The translations under genes were made by a program, and so were the position numbers. Below are positions 1-8,660 of a DNA stretch of 64,000 nt, one piece after another. Every line of letters begins with the position of its first letter. Position 1 is the stretch's first letter. Source of the stretch: Mumia sp050632745. GTDB lineage: Bacteria > Actinomycetota > Actinomycetes > Propionibacteriales > Nocardioidaceae. The stretch covers positions 62,001 to 126,000 of the forward strand of contig NZ_JBODSD010000004.1 in assembly GCF_050632745.1 (NCBI RefSeq), read 5' to 3'. The notes under the pieces were generated by a model that was not told where the DNA came from, did no database searches, and saw only the letters and a program-made list of their open reading frames with translations.

Positions 1-426
1 AGCGTGGAGTCGCGTGGCTTCGAGGAGCATGCGGTTGCCCTTGGTAGCTCCAGGCAATCCGGCGGTTCTCGGCTTGTGGTCTCCGAAGTACCGCACGTGA
101 CCGTGGTCAAGATCGAACTCGTCGTGCCAGGGATTAGTCTCGTGGCCCGCCTTCCACGGACTTGAACGGATCGCAATCAGAGCCCGCCTGCCGCCGTCCG
201 GCGCCGCCACCTCTGCGGGCGAGTTGATGCCCGCCTCGAGCATCACCATCGGGCGGCCAAGATGGGCGGGGCTCATCAGCCAGTGGTAGTTCAGAAAGCC
301 GTCATGATCGACATGAACTTGGTTCGAGCGGCGGGCGTACCGCAACTCGTCGTGAACCAAGACGAATCGAGGGCCGCTGCCCGTCGAGAACCCGGGCCAG
401 CCCATGTCCACCCGCAACTTTTCCAC
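1..426 (-). CDS. Probable modification-dependent restriction endonuclease, N-terminal part (AspBHI-like)
   Basis: Open reading frame of 142 codons that runs off the left edge, so the catalytic part is missing. The GTG start at 426 follows GGGAAGGGG at good spacing, and an in-frame stop lies at 463-465. The visible protein contains PWHDEFDLDHGHVRYFGD at about residues 95-112, followed by KGNRMLLE at about 129-136. A D-x-x-x-G-x-(V/I)-x-Y-F-G-D stretch followed by GN-x-(I/L)-L is what I recall from the SRA-like N-terminal domain of AspBHI/MspJI-type enzymes, which read methylated cytosine. It lies 118 nt downstream of the Z1 gene on the same strand and may belong to that operon. The family call is from motif memory on a fragment; another restriction-associated DNA-reading protein is possible. 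Confidence 0.5.
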   Translation of the reverse strand, partial: MEKLRVDMGWPGFSTGSGPRFVLVHDELRYARRSNQVHVDHDGFLNYHWLMSPAHLGRPMVMLEAGINSPAEVAAPDGGRRALIAIRSSPWKAGHETNPWHDEFDLDHGHVRYFGDHKPRTAGLPGATKGNRMLLEATRLHA

Positions 427-544
427 GCGCGCCCCTTCCCTCTCCCGGTCGGAGATACCAAGCTAGCGAGCCGGGACCAGCCACGATGGTCAATCGCTCC
501 CACCCACACGCTGACGTCGTGCTGGCAACCCATCCGGCGCCGGG

Positions 545-3493
545 CTACTCCAAGTCGACAGTGGCGTCCCCTTCATGCGACTTGACTCGAACGGTCCATT
601 GGACCAGATCGCGCTTGTGGGGAGTTGCCGATGCTGGAACTGCGAACGAGAGCAGCGGAACCACATTGTCAGGCGCCAACCTCCCTAGCTTGTGGCCGCG
701 GTTATCTTCAGGTCGATCATCGGCGAGATACACGAGGACGACACCACGGCCGGGGGCGCCGGGGAGCCCACGCACGTCCTCGCCACGGGCAATTGCCTCG
801 AGCGCCTTCGTGTGCTTCCTGTCCGAACCGATGAAGTCGATACGGGGGTCAGCGCGACGCCGGCGTGTGACGACCTTGGACTCGCCAAGGCCTGCAAGGT
901 TGACCGAGCCTGCGACCTTCGTGGGCTGATGCCACGCAACCACCCACTCCCTAATCCGGCCGTCAGAGGTTGCGTGCTCAAGAAAGGTCTTGAACGGCGT
1001 GATGACTTGCGCATAGTCCGGGTGCCATGTGTATTGCTTCAGCAAACCCATGAAGTCGGCGGCAAGGATCGTCCCGATCTTGAAAGTCTCTTGCCCGGTC
1101 GTGCGGTCCTCCAGCACAAATTGCAGGGCGAGCGTCTTGTCAGCGTAGCGGAGAAGCGGAACTCCAACCGCGCTCAGGTTCGAACCGTTCGCAGCATCGC
1201 CCCGCGGCGGCAGACTGAAGCGATCTTGGAATCCGCCCGCCGTCGCCTTCGCCGCCACGACAGCGTTCCACATCTTGTTACGTGCCGTTGGCTTGAGCCA
1301 AGGGAGATGCTGGCTCACGAGCGGCGGGATCTGACGGGGTTCGAGCCGAGGCATTCCGTCCTCATCGAAGCCTTCGTACTGTTCGAGTTCTTCGCGAAAT
1401 GCCTCCTCGTCAAGGAGGAGGGCTTCGAATGCGTCGTAGAGGTCGACTGTGCTATCGCGTCGGATGTACAGCCGCACGAGATCCTGGTACCCGGGCCGGA
1501 AGCCAAACCACCGACCAGCTTGCATTAGGGTGTCCGCTTGGCCAGCTTTCCTTCGAAAATAGGATACCGTCAGACCCTCTACCGTGAAGCCCCGGCTGAG
1601 TTGCGTGCCACCGACCAGTATCCGCCAGACCTTATCGGCCTCGAAGTCAAGCTTCTTCTGCTGTGCCTTGATCTGAGCGTCCGAGTTGACAATGAGGATC
1701 GGATCGCCGTCGATCATTATCTGCGCATAGGCCTGTGCGATGAACGGCTTCAGTTCATCGAAGGACGACGGCACCGAGGCACCCGCGGAGCGCGCTAACA
1801 TCACCGGATGATAGTCGGCATCGTAAAGTTTCTTGAGACGCGCGTGTCCCTCCGTCGACGTGAACTTCGACCCATGCCACAAAGCTCTGACGTCCATAGC
1901 CATCGCCTCGTGCTCGGCTCGCTTTACTGACTCGTGAACAAGCATGGTGTGATGCCGGTACTGTTTCGCGTCGGTGGTTTCTCGAAATTTCTTGATCGCC
2001 CCTGAAAGAACCCAGGCATCGATTGCCTCCTGCAGTTCTTGGATTCTGCCAGTCGGATTGGTTGCCGCGTCGCCGAAAAGCCCGCGAACGTGCGCCTTCT
2101 CATTGGAAGTCGTAAAGGTCTTCTCATCGTCATCCCACCTCTGACCGAGGTCGTGAAATTCCTGCACGCCCATGTATCCCGGAGGCCTACGGAGTGACAA
2201 CACGAAGTCGGATGGGAAGAGGTCGCGTTCGTCGTCAGGGTCGACGAACACATTGGCGAAGGGCGTCGCCGTGTATCCGACATATTGGGCCCGATGGCAA
2301 ATCGTGAGGATATCCGTTATGAGACGATTGATCGTCGTGCGTTCACGATTCTTCGCCGAGTTTTTGTTCCACTTGGCTGGGTTGGTGGTGTCGACCGAAG
2401 CCTGATCAGACTCGTCATCGATGATGAGCACAGGCAGTTGCGCTAAATCTCCCTTATGAGGCTTTAGGTCGGCGAGCAGCTTCTCCAAGGGCGCTTTATT
2501 CTTTTTGATGACAGCAACATAGGCATCAGCGTTGAAGAGATTAGAAGGATCGTTCAGTGGCTTCTGCTTATCCGTCCGGAAGAACCGCAACTTTGTAAGA
2601 CCCTGCGGCAGGCGCTTGTAGTCGCTCCTATGGGTCGTGACCCGGTCGACGTGCACTACACCGGGCTGGGCGAGCGCCGCGCCGTGCTTGACAAACCTGT
2701 CCGCAAGCCAGTCCTTGTCCTGCTGGTAATCGAGCTCCCGGGCGACCATCGGATCGGTCGGATCAAGACCGCGAAGGATGTTCTCCCGACCGATCAGCTC
2801 CATATCCATCCGTCGTTGGGTCTGCGCACGAAGGATCTCAATCGTTCCAGTCAAGACGATGATCAGGCGGTACCCGGCATCGACCGCCTTGGCAACGACC
2901 CCAGTGAAGTTGGCAGTCTTGCCACTCTGCACGTATCCGACTACTAGTCCCTTCGTCTGCTTGACCTCAGCTCGAACTGGATCGCTGAGCCGTTCGACGA
3001 CCTCAGTCGTTGTCTGATCGAGAGATGCGATCGCCGATGCGTCCCAGTTCTTGACGTCGCGCAGGTAGGTCTCGTAGGCGTCCCAGTAGACATTGGTACG
3101 CTCTTTTCGTGCGTTGGCGTACCAAGGCTGGAAGACCTTCGAGATGACAATCGCTGGCGCTTCATAGACCGGGAAGTGTTCCGCGAATGCGTCCGTCATC
3201 GCGCTTGAGATTCGTAGCGCAGCGTAGATGGACTCGCGCCGGCCCGCAGTTCGCGCAACAGTATCTAGCGTTGGGTCTTCGTCGGAGTCCCACTTAGCCA
3301 GCGCCAGTCTGATCTGGGTGCAAGTCGGGTCGTTGACTCCGGCATTGTTGAGGAAGTCCAACAGTTGGGCGTCCGAGACGACCGTACCCGACATCGCGGT
3401 GAGGAGCTCACCTAACGGCGCCGGTCGCTGATGCGCGAGTGCGAGGAAGACATTCTTGAGGGCGTCGGCCCAAGCAGGGCGCTGGTACGTCAC
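545..3493 (-). CDS. Z1 domain-containing helicase-like ATPase of a MORC/Z1 restriction system
   Basis: About 982 residues. Superfamily II-type motifs are visible: Walker A GYVQSGKT at residues 186-193, Walker B DDES at 359-362, YVGYTATPFANVF (motif III-like) further on, and a C-terminal RGFTVEGL ... QAGRWFGFRPGY motif V/VI region. This set is characteristic of the Z1 family (PF10593), which occurs in restriction-modification operons with GHKL ATPases. The likely role is ATP-driven DNA translocation or remodelling for an associated nuclease. The GTG start at 3493 was chosen because GAAGGAG, inside the last codons of the upstream gene, precedes it; the frame stays open to 3586, which would overlap that gene by about 90 nt. 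It is third from the front of the operon GHKL - DUF4420 - Z1. Composition is less GC-rich than the rest of the window, suggesting horizontal acquisition. Confidence 0.9.
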   Translation of the reverse strand: MTYQRPAWADALKNVFLALAHQRPAPLGELLTAMSGTVVSDAQLLDFLNNAGVNDPTCTQIRLALAKWDSDEDPTLDTVARTAGRRESIYAALRISSAMTDAFAEHFPVYEAPAIVISKVFQPWYANARKERTNVYWDAYETYLRDVKNWDASAIASLDQTTTEVVERLSDPVRAEVKQTKGLVVGYVQSGKTANFTGVVAKAVDAGYRLIIVLTGTIEILRAQTQRRMDMELIGRENILRGLDPTDPMVARELDYQQDKDWLADRFVKHGAALAQPGVVHVDRVTTHRSDYKRLPQGLTKLRFFRTDKQKPLNDPSNLFNADAYVAVIKKNKAPLEKLLADLKPHKGDLAQLPVLIIDDESDQASVDTTNPAKWNKNSAKNRERTTINRLITDILTICHRAQYVGYTATPFANVFVDPDDERDLFPSDFVLSLRRPPGYMGVQEFHDLGQRWDDDEKTFTTSNEKAHVRGLFGDAATNPTGRIQELQEAIDAWVLSGAIKKFRETTDAKQYRHHTMLVHESVKRAEHEAMAMDVRALWHGSKFTSTEGHARLKKLYDADYHPVMLARSAGASVPSSFDELKPFIAQAYAQIMIDGDPILIVNSDAQIKAQQKKLDFEADKVWRILVGGTQLSRGFTVEGLTVSYFRRKAGQADTLMQAGRWFGFRPGYQDLVRLYIRRDSTVDLYDAFEALLLDEEAFREELEQYEGFDEDGMPRLEPRQIPPLVSQHLPWLKPTARNKMWNAVVAAKATAGGFQDRFSLPPRGDAANGSNLSAVGVPLLRYADKTLALQFVLEDRTTGQETFKIGTILAADFMGLLKQYTWHPDYAQVITPFKTFLEHATSDGRIREWVVAWHQPTKVAGSVNLAGLGESKVVTRRRRADPRIDFIGSDRKHTKALEAIARGEDVRGLPGAPGRGVVLVYLADDRPEDNRGHKLGRLAPDNVVPLLSFAVPASATPHKRDLVQWTVRVKSHEGDATVDLE

Positions 3494-3497
3494 GGCG

Positions 3498-4481
3498 TCA
3501 ATTCTCCTTCGCTTCGGCAAAGTCGGCCAGTGGATAAGGAAGCGAGTCATATTCGAGGTGGGTGAGGTCCAGTCTGTAGGAAACATCCGATATCAGACCG
3601 AAACTCGGGATGACCGGACCGACGACGTCGGGCGTCATCAATGGGAAGTCTCCGCGCACCGCGTAAGCCCGCGGTTCGTTGCGGAGGACCCAGGACGTGG
3701 GATAGAGATCAGCATCGGCGGTCCGCCACCCGAAGGTGTCGAGCTTAGCGTCGACAGCGACTTGGTGTCCGCCAGCCAGCGAGCGGATCTGTGCGATCAA
3801 CTGCGGCAGTGTACGTCCCCAGTCGGGCGCGCTCCGGGTGAGCTGAATTGAAAGAAGGCTGAGTGGCACGCCGCGCACGGCGACGAGCTGGTCCATGCCG
3901 TGAATCACGTGCCTGCGACCGTCGCCGCTCGTCGTCTTGACCTCGACATCAACCGAGCCGAGCGTGAAGTCGTGTTCCTCCGACAGCGGCCCCTGCCATG
4001 CTGCAATAGCCGGACCAGCGCCCATGACGGGGATCAAAAACTCGAGGAAGAGCAGTTCACCGAAGAGGCCCACCTCCTTCTCCGTGGTGAGCGCTCCCCG
4101 GCCAGCCAGCACCTCGCGATGTCGTGCGACCCCAGCAGCCACAGCAACTGCCAGCGGGAGCTTTTGGACCTGGAGCTGGTCGGCGATTGTGGCGAGCAGC
4201 CCGTACGCGCCGTGTACGTTTCCAGCGATCCGTACCGTAAGTTCTGCCAGGTCTTCTTCTCCCGAGGAAACTGCGTCGAATCCGACGTTCAAGAGATTTG
4301 CGACCTCGGGTTCCGGCTTCTCGTACGCCGTGATGAGCGTGATGAGCCCGTTCCTCGGATCGAGCCGGAGCCGGCACGGTGGGTCTCCCTCGATCGGTAG
4401 CATCATGGGGGCGCCGCTGCTCCAGAGTTGATCGAGGGTCGTGAACGTTAGGTGTCGGGCGTCGTCCGGCGAAGCGGTCAT
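3498..4481 (-). CDS. PD-(D/E)XK motif protein (DUF4420 family)
   Basis: 327 residues. The core reads EHDFTLGSVDVEVKTT, giving a PD-(D/E)XK-like set D171, E180 and K182, with a preceding helix GLFGELLFLE (residues 138-147) that probably supplies the additional acidic residue. This matches the DUF4420 family (PF14390), a predicted nuclease fold found beside Z1 proteins. It is expected to be the DNA-cleaving component of the Z1/GHKL module; cleavage itself is inferred. The ATG at 4481 lies 9 nt after the stop codon of the GHKL gene, with AGGAC overlapping that stop, so translation is probably coupled. Its own stop is 4 nt from the Z1 start. Confidence 0.85.
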   Translation of the reverse strand: MTASPDDARHLTFTTLDQLWSSGAPMMLPIEGDPPCRLRLDPRNGLITLITAYEKPEPEVANLLNVGFDAVSSGEEDLAELTVRIAGNVHGAYGLLATIADQLQVQKLPLAVAVAAGVARHREVLAGRGALTTEKEVGLFGELLFLEFLIPVMGAGPAIAAWQGPLSEEHDFTLGSVDVEVKTTSGDGRRHVIHGMDQLVAVRGVPLSLLSIQLTRSAPDWGRTLPQLIAQIRSLAGGHQVAVDAKLDTFGWRTADADLYPTSWVLRNEPRAYAVRGDFPLMTPDVVGPVIPSFGLISDVSYRLDLTHLEYDSLPYPLADFAEAKEN

Positions 4482-4490
4482 CCGTTCGTC

Positions 4491-5990
4491 CTACTCCCCG
4501 CGCATGCGCGCCTCGGCCATCACCGCAGCGCCGAGGACGCTCTTCCAGAGCGCGATCTCATCCTTGTCCCTCGAGCCAAGATGCCGCCCCTCGAAGACCT
4601 CGTGTGTCAGCAAGAACATCAATGCCTTTAACACAGGTGCGTCGTTGAGGCTTCCCCCGTGCGGCGCAAACAGTGGGCGGTAGCGGCTGTTAAGCCAGAG
4701 AGTCTTGGTTGACAGCTGAACGTCGAAGAACTCCTCGGCCGGCATGCGCCGCCACTTGAGGTCGATCGAATCACCATCGATGAACGGGAGCTCTTTGCCA
4801 ATACGCTTGCGGAGATCCGGAGCGAAACCCTTGTCTGGGCGAATAACTGGCCGTCGCCGACGCTTCCGTTTGTTGGCATTGGTGTAGACCGACTCGGCGA
4901 CCTGCAGGTACTCGATGAACGTGGTGCCGTCAGTGGCCGCCGCTCGACCGATGGCGTCGTGGAAGATCGGCTCGAACTTGAGCCCACTCTTCTCTGGGTT
5001 CATGGTGAGGAACGAACCGATGGCCTGACCGTCCTCCAACACGACGCGAGCCAACTGTCGTGCGGGACTTGGATTTGCCGTGTCGGACCAGCCGCCAGCC
5101 TGCAGCAGCCGATCATTCCGATAGATGTAAAAGCCTTGAAACTGCTCGCCGGATTTTGTCCCGATACGGAACCCGGTGATGTCGGATTTGGCTGGCCAGA
5201 CATGACAATTCAACTTGACCTGCGTGTCGCCTGCCTTCGCAATCAGGGCCTTCGGATAGGCAGGGTGCCCGGTCGTCGCATATCCGAACGGATCGATTGG
5301 AAGCACCGGTACCCCGGGGGCAGCCAACGCGTCGCCTAGCTCGTCGATAAGCACATCGATGTGGAGGCGTCCATCTGTCAGTAGACGATGAAACGTCACT
5401 CCCAGGTGCGCCCGCAACGCTTCATTCCGGGTCGCGAGCCATCGGCGAGCCTCGTCAGAAGCATTGCCACGGTAGGCATTGCGCACCTCCGTCCATATGA
5501 TCGACGTCCCAACGTCCGAGCCAATGATGGCGCTTCTGTGCTCGGAATGCTCCATCGCCGCCTCGGACGAAAGCACCTCACAGGTGAAGTCCTTCGAGAA
5601 GTCGGCTCGCCGGATTCTGCGACCGACAGGTGAAGCGTCGAGCTTGGTCGACCAGACGGTCAGAGTGTCAGCGTGCCCGAAGGAGGCTGCCTTCAGACCC
5701 ATGCCAAAGTGACCAAGATCGTTCTGACGATAGTCTCGTTGGTGGCCGATGGTCATAGCTGCGTTTATGGCGTCTGAATCCATTCCTCTGCCGTCGTCGA
5801 GGACCTCGACCTGAGTGAGTCGATCCCTGCGTGTGAGCAATCGCACTGACACGCGCGTCGCTCCAGCGTCGACGCTGTTATCAACCAAGTCGGCGACGGC
5901 AGATTCCAGAGTGTGATTCGCGCCTAAGCTCCTTACCAGTCCCGCGTCGGGAGCGAGCCTGATCCGCTGGACAACGTCATCACGCTCCAT
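4491..5990 (-). CDS. GHKL ATPase, MutL/MORC-like, of a restriction-modification operon
   Basis: 499 residues from the ATG at 5990. All three ATP-binding signatures of the GHKL fold are visible: ESAVADLVDNSVDAGA (N box, residues 29-44), DDGRGM (65-70) and GHFGMGLKAASFG (93-105). The arrangement is like the MutL/Hsp90/MORC branch, not sensor kinases, and no histidine-kinase dimerisation domain is present. The open frame continues to 6113, but AGGAG eight bases before the ATG at 5990 decides the start, and the extra 41 residues look unlike protein. It is the first gene of the operon with the DUF4420 and Z1 proteins. Such GHKL ATPases are thought to act as ATP-dependent clamps that load or gate nucleases on DNA; the exact job here is unproven. 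Confidence 0.88.
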   Translation of the reverse strand: MERDDVVQRIRLAPDAGLVRSLGANHTLESAVADLVDNSVDAGATRVSVRLLTRRDRLTQVEVLDDGRGMDSDAINAAMTIGHQRDYRQNDLGHFGMGLKAASFGHADTLTVWSTKLDASPVGRRIRRADFSKDFTCEVLSSEAAMEHSEHRSAIIGSDVGTSIIWTEVRNAYRGNASDEARRWLATRNEALRAHLGVTFHRLLTDGRLHIDVLIDELGDALAAPGVPVLPIDPFGYATTGHPAYPKALIAKAGDTQVKLNCHVWPAKSDITGFRIGTKSGEQFQGFYIYRNDRLLQAGGWSDTANPSPARQLARVVLEDGQAIGSFLTMNPEKSGLKFEPIFHDAIGRAAATDGTTFIEYLQVAESVYTNANKRKRRRRPVIRPDKGFAPDLRKRIGKELPFIDGDSIDLKWRRMPAEEFFDVQLSTKTLWLNSRYRPLFAPHGGSLNDAPVLKALMFLLTHEVFEGRHLGSRDKDEIALWKSVLGAAVMAEARMRGE

Positions 5991-6427
5991 CTGAGTCGCT
6001 CCTGTTGGCCCGAGAGGCGCCGATGTTTTCCCACACGGTCCTCGTACTCGATTCAAACAAACTGTGCATCCTCTCCGCGCCCACGTCGAGCGCGGAGTCG
6101 CCGCTGCAGACACACGAGGGCGCCGCGGTGAACCTGCATTTCACACTGATCCCCCGGTCTCAAACCGTCGCAGCCAGGCGCCGGCTCCGACGACATGCGT
6201 ACTACTGAAGCCCGACAGAACCCGCTGACCCTTAGGTGACCACGTCGAATACCGCCTCACAACACACATGGTTCCAGATGCCGCACTGTCGCCGCCTCAG
6301 TTCGACCAGATCTGGATCGGTGCCATTGTCCCCTCCCCGTTCCAGATCCGTGCCGCGACATGCCTCACTATGCAGGCGGCTCGAAGCCCGCGTGAACGCA
6401 TGAGCGATCCCTAGATAGGTTTCAGCT
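5991..6427. promoter_or_regulatory. Divergent intergenic region of the defence island
   Basis: This 437-bp stretch separates the minus-strand GHKL operon from the plus-strand NaeI-like gene and must hold both promoters. No credible protein or RNA gene is visible. A TAGATA hexamer at about 6413-6418, shortly before the GTG at 6428, is a weak -10 candidate. One GCCGGC site (the expected target of the flanking enzymes) lies at 6180-6185, so methylation could touch this control region; that is only a suggestion. Confidence 0.4.
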
Positions 6428-7366
6428 GTGCCGCGACCTCTGAAACCAGCCCTCGCCAAACCCGGTGACGAGTGTGTCTCCGACCACTCAGGGCCGCCAC
6501 ACGCCATCTCTCATCCAGCCGACGACCACGACCTCCAGCAGGTGCTCACCTGGCTAGAGAGCAGGCCGGTCGAGCAACTGATGACTGTTGCTGTCGTCGA
6601 GGCGATTGAGTACGTGCTTGACGGTGCCAGAACGTTCCGGTTCGATCTCGAATCACCCGAAGTCGATTCTGATGAGAGACGCACCGTCGGAGTGAAGCTT
6701 CAGTATCGGATCCTCGAGGCGTTCGGCCTACCGAAAGAGCGCCCGCTAGACACAACCATCCTCGGGGTCCCTGTCGAGCTGAAGGCAACGATCGGCGGCA
6801 ACTGGGCGATCCCGCGGGAAGGCCAGTGCCAGATCTGCCTTCTCACGCAGGTTGACGCCAAGAACGATCGCTACCGAACGTTCCTCATGCGTACGCACCG
6901 CCGTTGGCTCAATGAGGGCAAGAACCAGGATTCAAAGCGGACGATCCGTGCGGACGCACGAGACGCTTACGCCATCCCGGTCGTCGCATGGACACCACTT
7001 CCCCGCAACCCTCTGAAAGACCTGACGCCCGAGCAAGTCGCGGTGGTCTTCGAGCCTCGGGTTGGAATCAAACGGCGCGTGACGGCGCTCTTCGGGTTCC
7101 TACCAGAGGTCGTGATTCCGCGTGTCGCGATCGAGACGGTGGCGGCGATGGCGAAGGATCCGCTCCGTCGTGCTCGGCAGGCCAAGCCGGACATCTTCTT
7201 CAATCACGACCTCGTGGTGCTCATGGGCACATGGACCCCCCAGCGGGAGCTCGCCGCCGAACACGGATTCGATCTATCCGGAGACGCCTGGGTTGCGGTT
7301 CGTCCCGAGACTCTCGGCGCCGACCTCGCAGCAGCTAAGGCGATGATGGATCGGACGGACAGTTAG
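6428..7366 (+). CDS. Type II restriction endonuclease, NaeI family
   Basis: 312 residues, against 317 for NaeI. The active-site pattern E97, D108, E117-x-K119 (PLDTTILGVPVELK) matches NaeI E70, D86, D95, K97: the D-to-acid spacing of nine is identical, and Glu replaces the second Asp. Downstream, NWAIPREGQCQICLL aligns with the NaeI segment after the catalytic Lys, and DLVVLMGTWTPQRELAAEHG aligns with its C-terminal DNA-binding part. NaeI cuts GCC^GGC and is a type IIE enzyme that needs a second, effector site; specificity here is inferred from family. The GTG start has only a weak ribosome-binding site (AGGT), so it may be leaderless or start slightly inside. It is convergent with the cytosine methyltransferase, with a 19-nt gap. 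Confidence 0.85.
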   Translation: MPRPLKPALAKPGDECVSDHSGPPHAISHPADDHDLQQVLTWLESRPVEQLMTVAVVEAIEYVLDGARTFRFDLESPEVDSDERRTVGVKLQYRILEAFGLPKERPLDTTILGVPVELKATIGGNWAIPREGQCQICLLTQVDAKNDRYRTFLMRTHRRWLNEGKNQDSKRTIRADARDAYAIPVVAWTPLPRNPLKDLTPEQVAVVFEPRVGIKRRVTALFGFLPEVVIPRVAIETVAAMAKDPLRRARQAKPDIFFNHDLVVLMGTWTPQRELAAEHGFDLSGDAWVAVRPETLGADLAAAKAMMDRTDS

Positions 7367-7385
7367 CCCGAGGAAAGAATCCCTC

Positions 7386-8519
7386 TCAAGCGATGAATGG
7401 CTTGATCTGACGAGCGATCGCGCGGGCGAGCCCGGAAGGCACGGCGTTCCCGATCTGCTTGGCGATGGCGACCTTCGATCCGACCCACAGGTAGTCCGAC
7501 GGAAAATCCTGAATGAGAGACGCCTCGTAATGCGTCACGACCCGGTCGACCGACAGCTCCGGATCGCCCTTTATGAATCGTGAGCCTTCGTCAGTGCGCT
7601 GCTTTCCAGGCACCCACTGCGGATGGAGATAGGCGCCCTTCTCAGGCTTGAAGAACTCCGTGCGGATCGTGTGCGACGGAAAGTCCCACCGCATCCGACC
7701 CATGACGTCCGTCGTGCCTGTCGGCTTCTCCCGCCAACACCTAGGTAGTAGCTCGGTCGGCACATCAAAGCGACCGCCACCTGGTGGCACGAAGGAGTAC
7801 CGCTCAAGCGATAGCGGGTTGGGGGTACGGCGAAAGTGAATATCCAATCCCTTGAATACACCCGGCATCGCTTCGCCAAAGATCTCGGTCACTGAATCTG
7901 GAAGTTCGGTGGAGTCGGGCCGGATCGGCAGGCCCTCGATCACATCACGGACGGTCCGCCAAGGCCGCAGTCCGTTCCCTCCGTCCCTGGCGTGAGTCGG
8001 GTCTGGCAGATCGATTGGCCCAACCCGGGATCCGATGACGATGGTGCGACGGCGGCGTTGCGAAACGCCGTAGTCTGCCGCGTTCAGCACACCGTATGAG
8101 ATCTCGTAGTCCTTGAGCAGACCGTGGTCGACTTCTCCGACCAGCATCTGAAACTCGGGCGACTTAGAGAACCGATCGACGTTCTCGATCACAAAGACCT
8201 GCGGCCGAGCTGTTCGAATGAAACGCATGTACTCCCGCCACAGCTGATTCCGCGGGTCCCCGAGTGCTTTCAGCCCGAGATTGGAGAAGCCTTGACACGG
8301 CGGACCGCCGATCATGAGGTCCGCCGTCGGGATCTGGCTCGCCGTAACCTCAGCAATGTCACCAGGGATGACGTGGTCCTCGCCCCAGTTGGCCGCGTAT
8401 GTCGCGGCCGCGAAGCGGTCCCACTCCACCGCGAGCACGGGCTCGAAGCCTTCGCTCGCGAAGCCGATCGTCATACCGCCGCAGCCGGCGAAGAGGTCGA
8501 TCACGGTGGGGGTGCTCAT
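7386..8519 (-). CDS. dcm: DNA (cytosine-5-)-methyltransferase
   Basis: 377 residues. The ordered m5C methyltransferase motifs are clear: I DLFAGCGG (residues 8-15), IV GGPPCQGFSN with catalytic Cys75, VI IENV (111-114), VIII QRRRRTIVIG (154-163) and X QIGNAVP near the C-terminus. The variable target-recognition region lies between VIII and X. The ATG at 8519 is right because motif I begins eight residues later; the frame stays open to 8933, but that extension is not methyltransferase-like. With NaeI- and NgoMIV-family nucleases on either side, GCCGGC is the most likely target, and methylation would protect the host from both. No Shine-Dalgarno is visible; see the upstream promoter entry. Confidence 0.93.
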   Translation of the reverse strand: MSTPTVIDLFAGCGGMTIGFASEGFEPVLAVEWDRFAAATYAANWGEDHVIPGDIAEVTASQIPTADLMIGGPPCQGFSNLGLKALGDPRNQLWREYMRFIRTARPQVFVIENVDRFSKSPEFQMLVGEVDHGLLKDYEISYGVLNAADYGVSQRRRRTIVIGSRVGPIDLPDPTHARDGGNGLRPWRTVRDVIEGLPIRPDSTELPDSVTEIFGEAMPGVFKGLDIHFRRTPNPLSLERYSFVPPGGGRFDVPTELLPRCWREKPTGTTDVMGRMRWDFPSHTIRTEFFKPEKGAYLHPQWVPGKQRTDEGSRFIKGDPELSVDRVVTHYEASLIQDFPSDYLWVGSKVAIAKQIGNAVPSGLARAIARQIKPFIA

Positions 8520-8540
8520 GACACACGATCGTATGTCGAG
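8520..8540 (-). promoter_or_regulatory. Candidate leaderless promoter of dcm
   Basis: On the minus strand the hexamer TACGAT (fits TANNNT) ends 8 bases before the dcm ATG at 8519, and no ribosome-binding site lies between. This spacing puts transcription start at or next to the start codon, which is common in Actinobacteria. Sequence-only inference. Confidence 0.35.
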
Positions 8541-8660
8541 GCTCTGACACTCCGTCGCAGCCTCGCCGTGGCGGAAACCGTGACGCCTGACGCGATGCCA
8601 ACTGCCTTCGCTGCTGGCATCAGGATAGGTTCGGCGGTGTCTGATTCGAAGGGAACCTCC

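Noticed and set aside
5991..6113. N-terminal extension of the GHKL ATPase
   Set aside because: A good AGGAG site supports the ATG at 5990 and the extra 41 residues have no similarity to GHKL proteins.
8124..8660. Long N-terminal extension of the NgoMIV-like protein
   Set aside because: Overlaps dcm in antisense; the family fold is fully contained after 8661.
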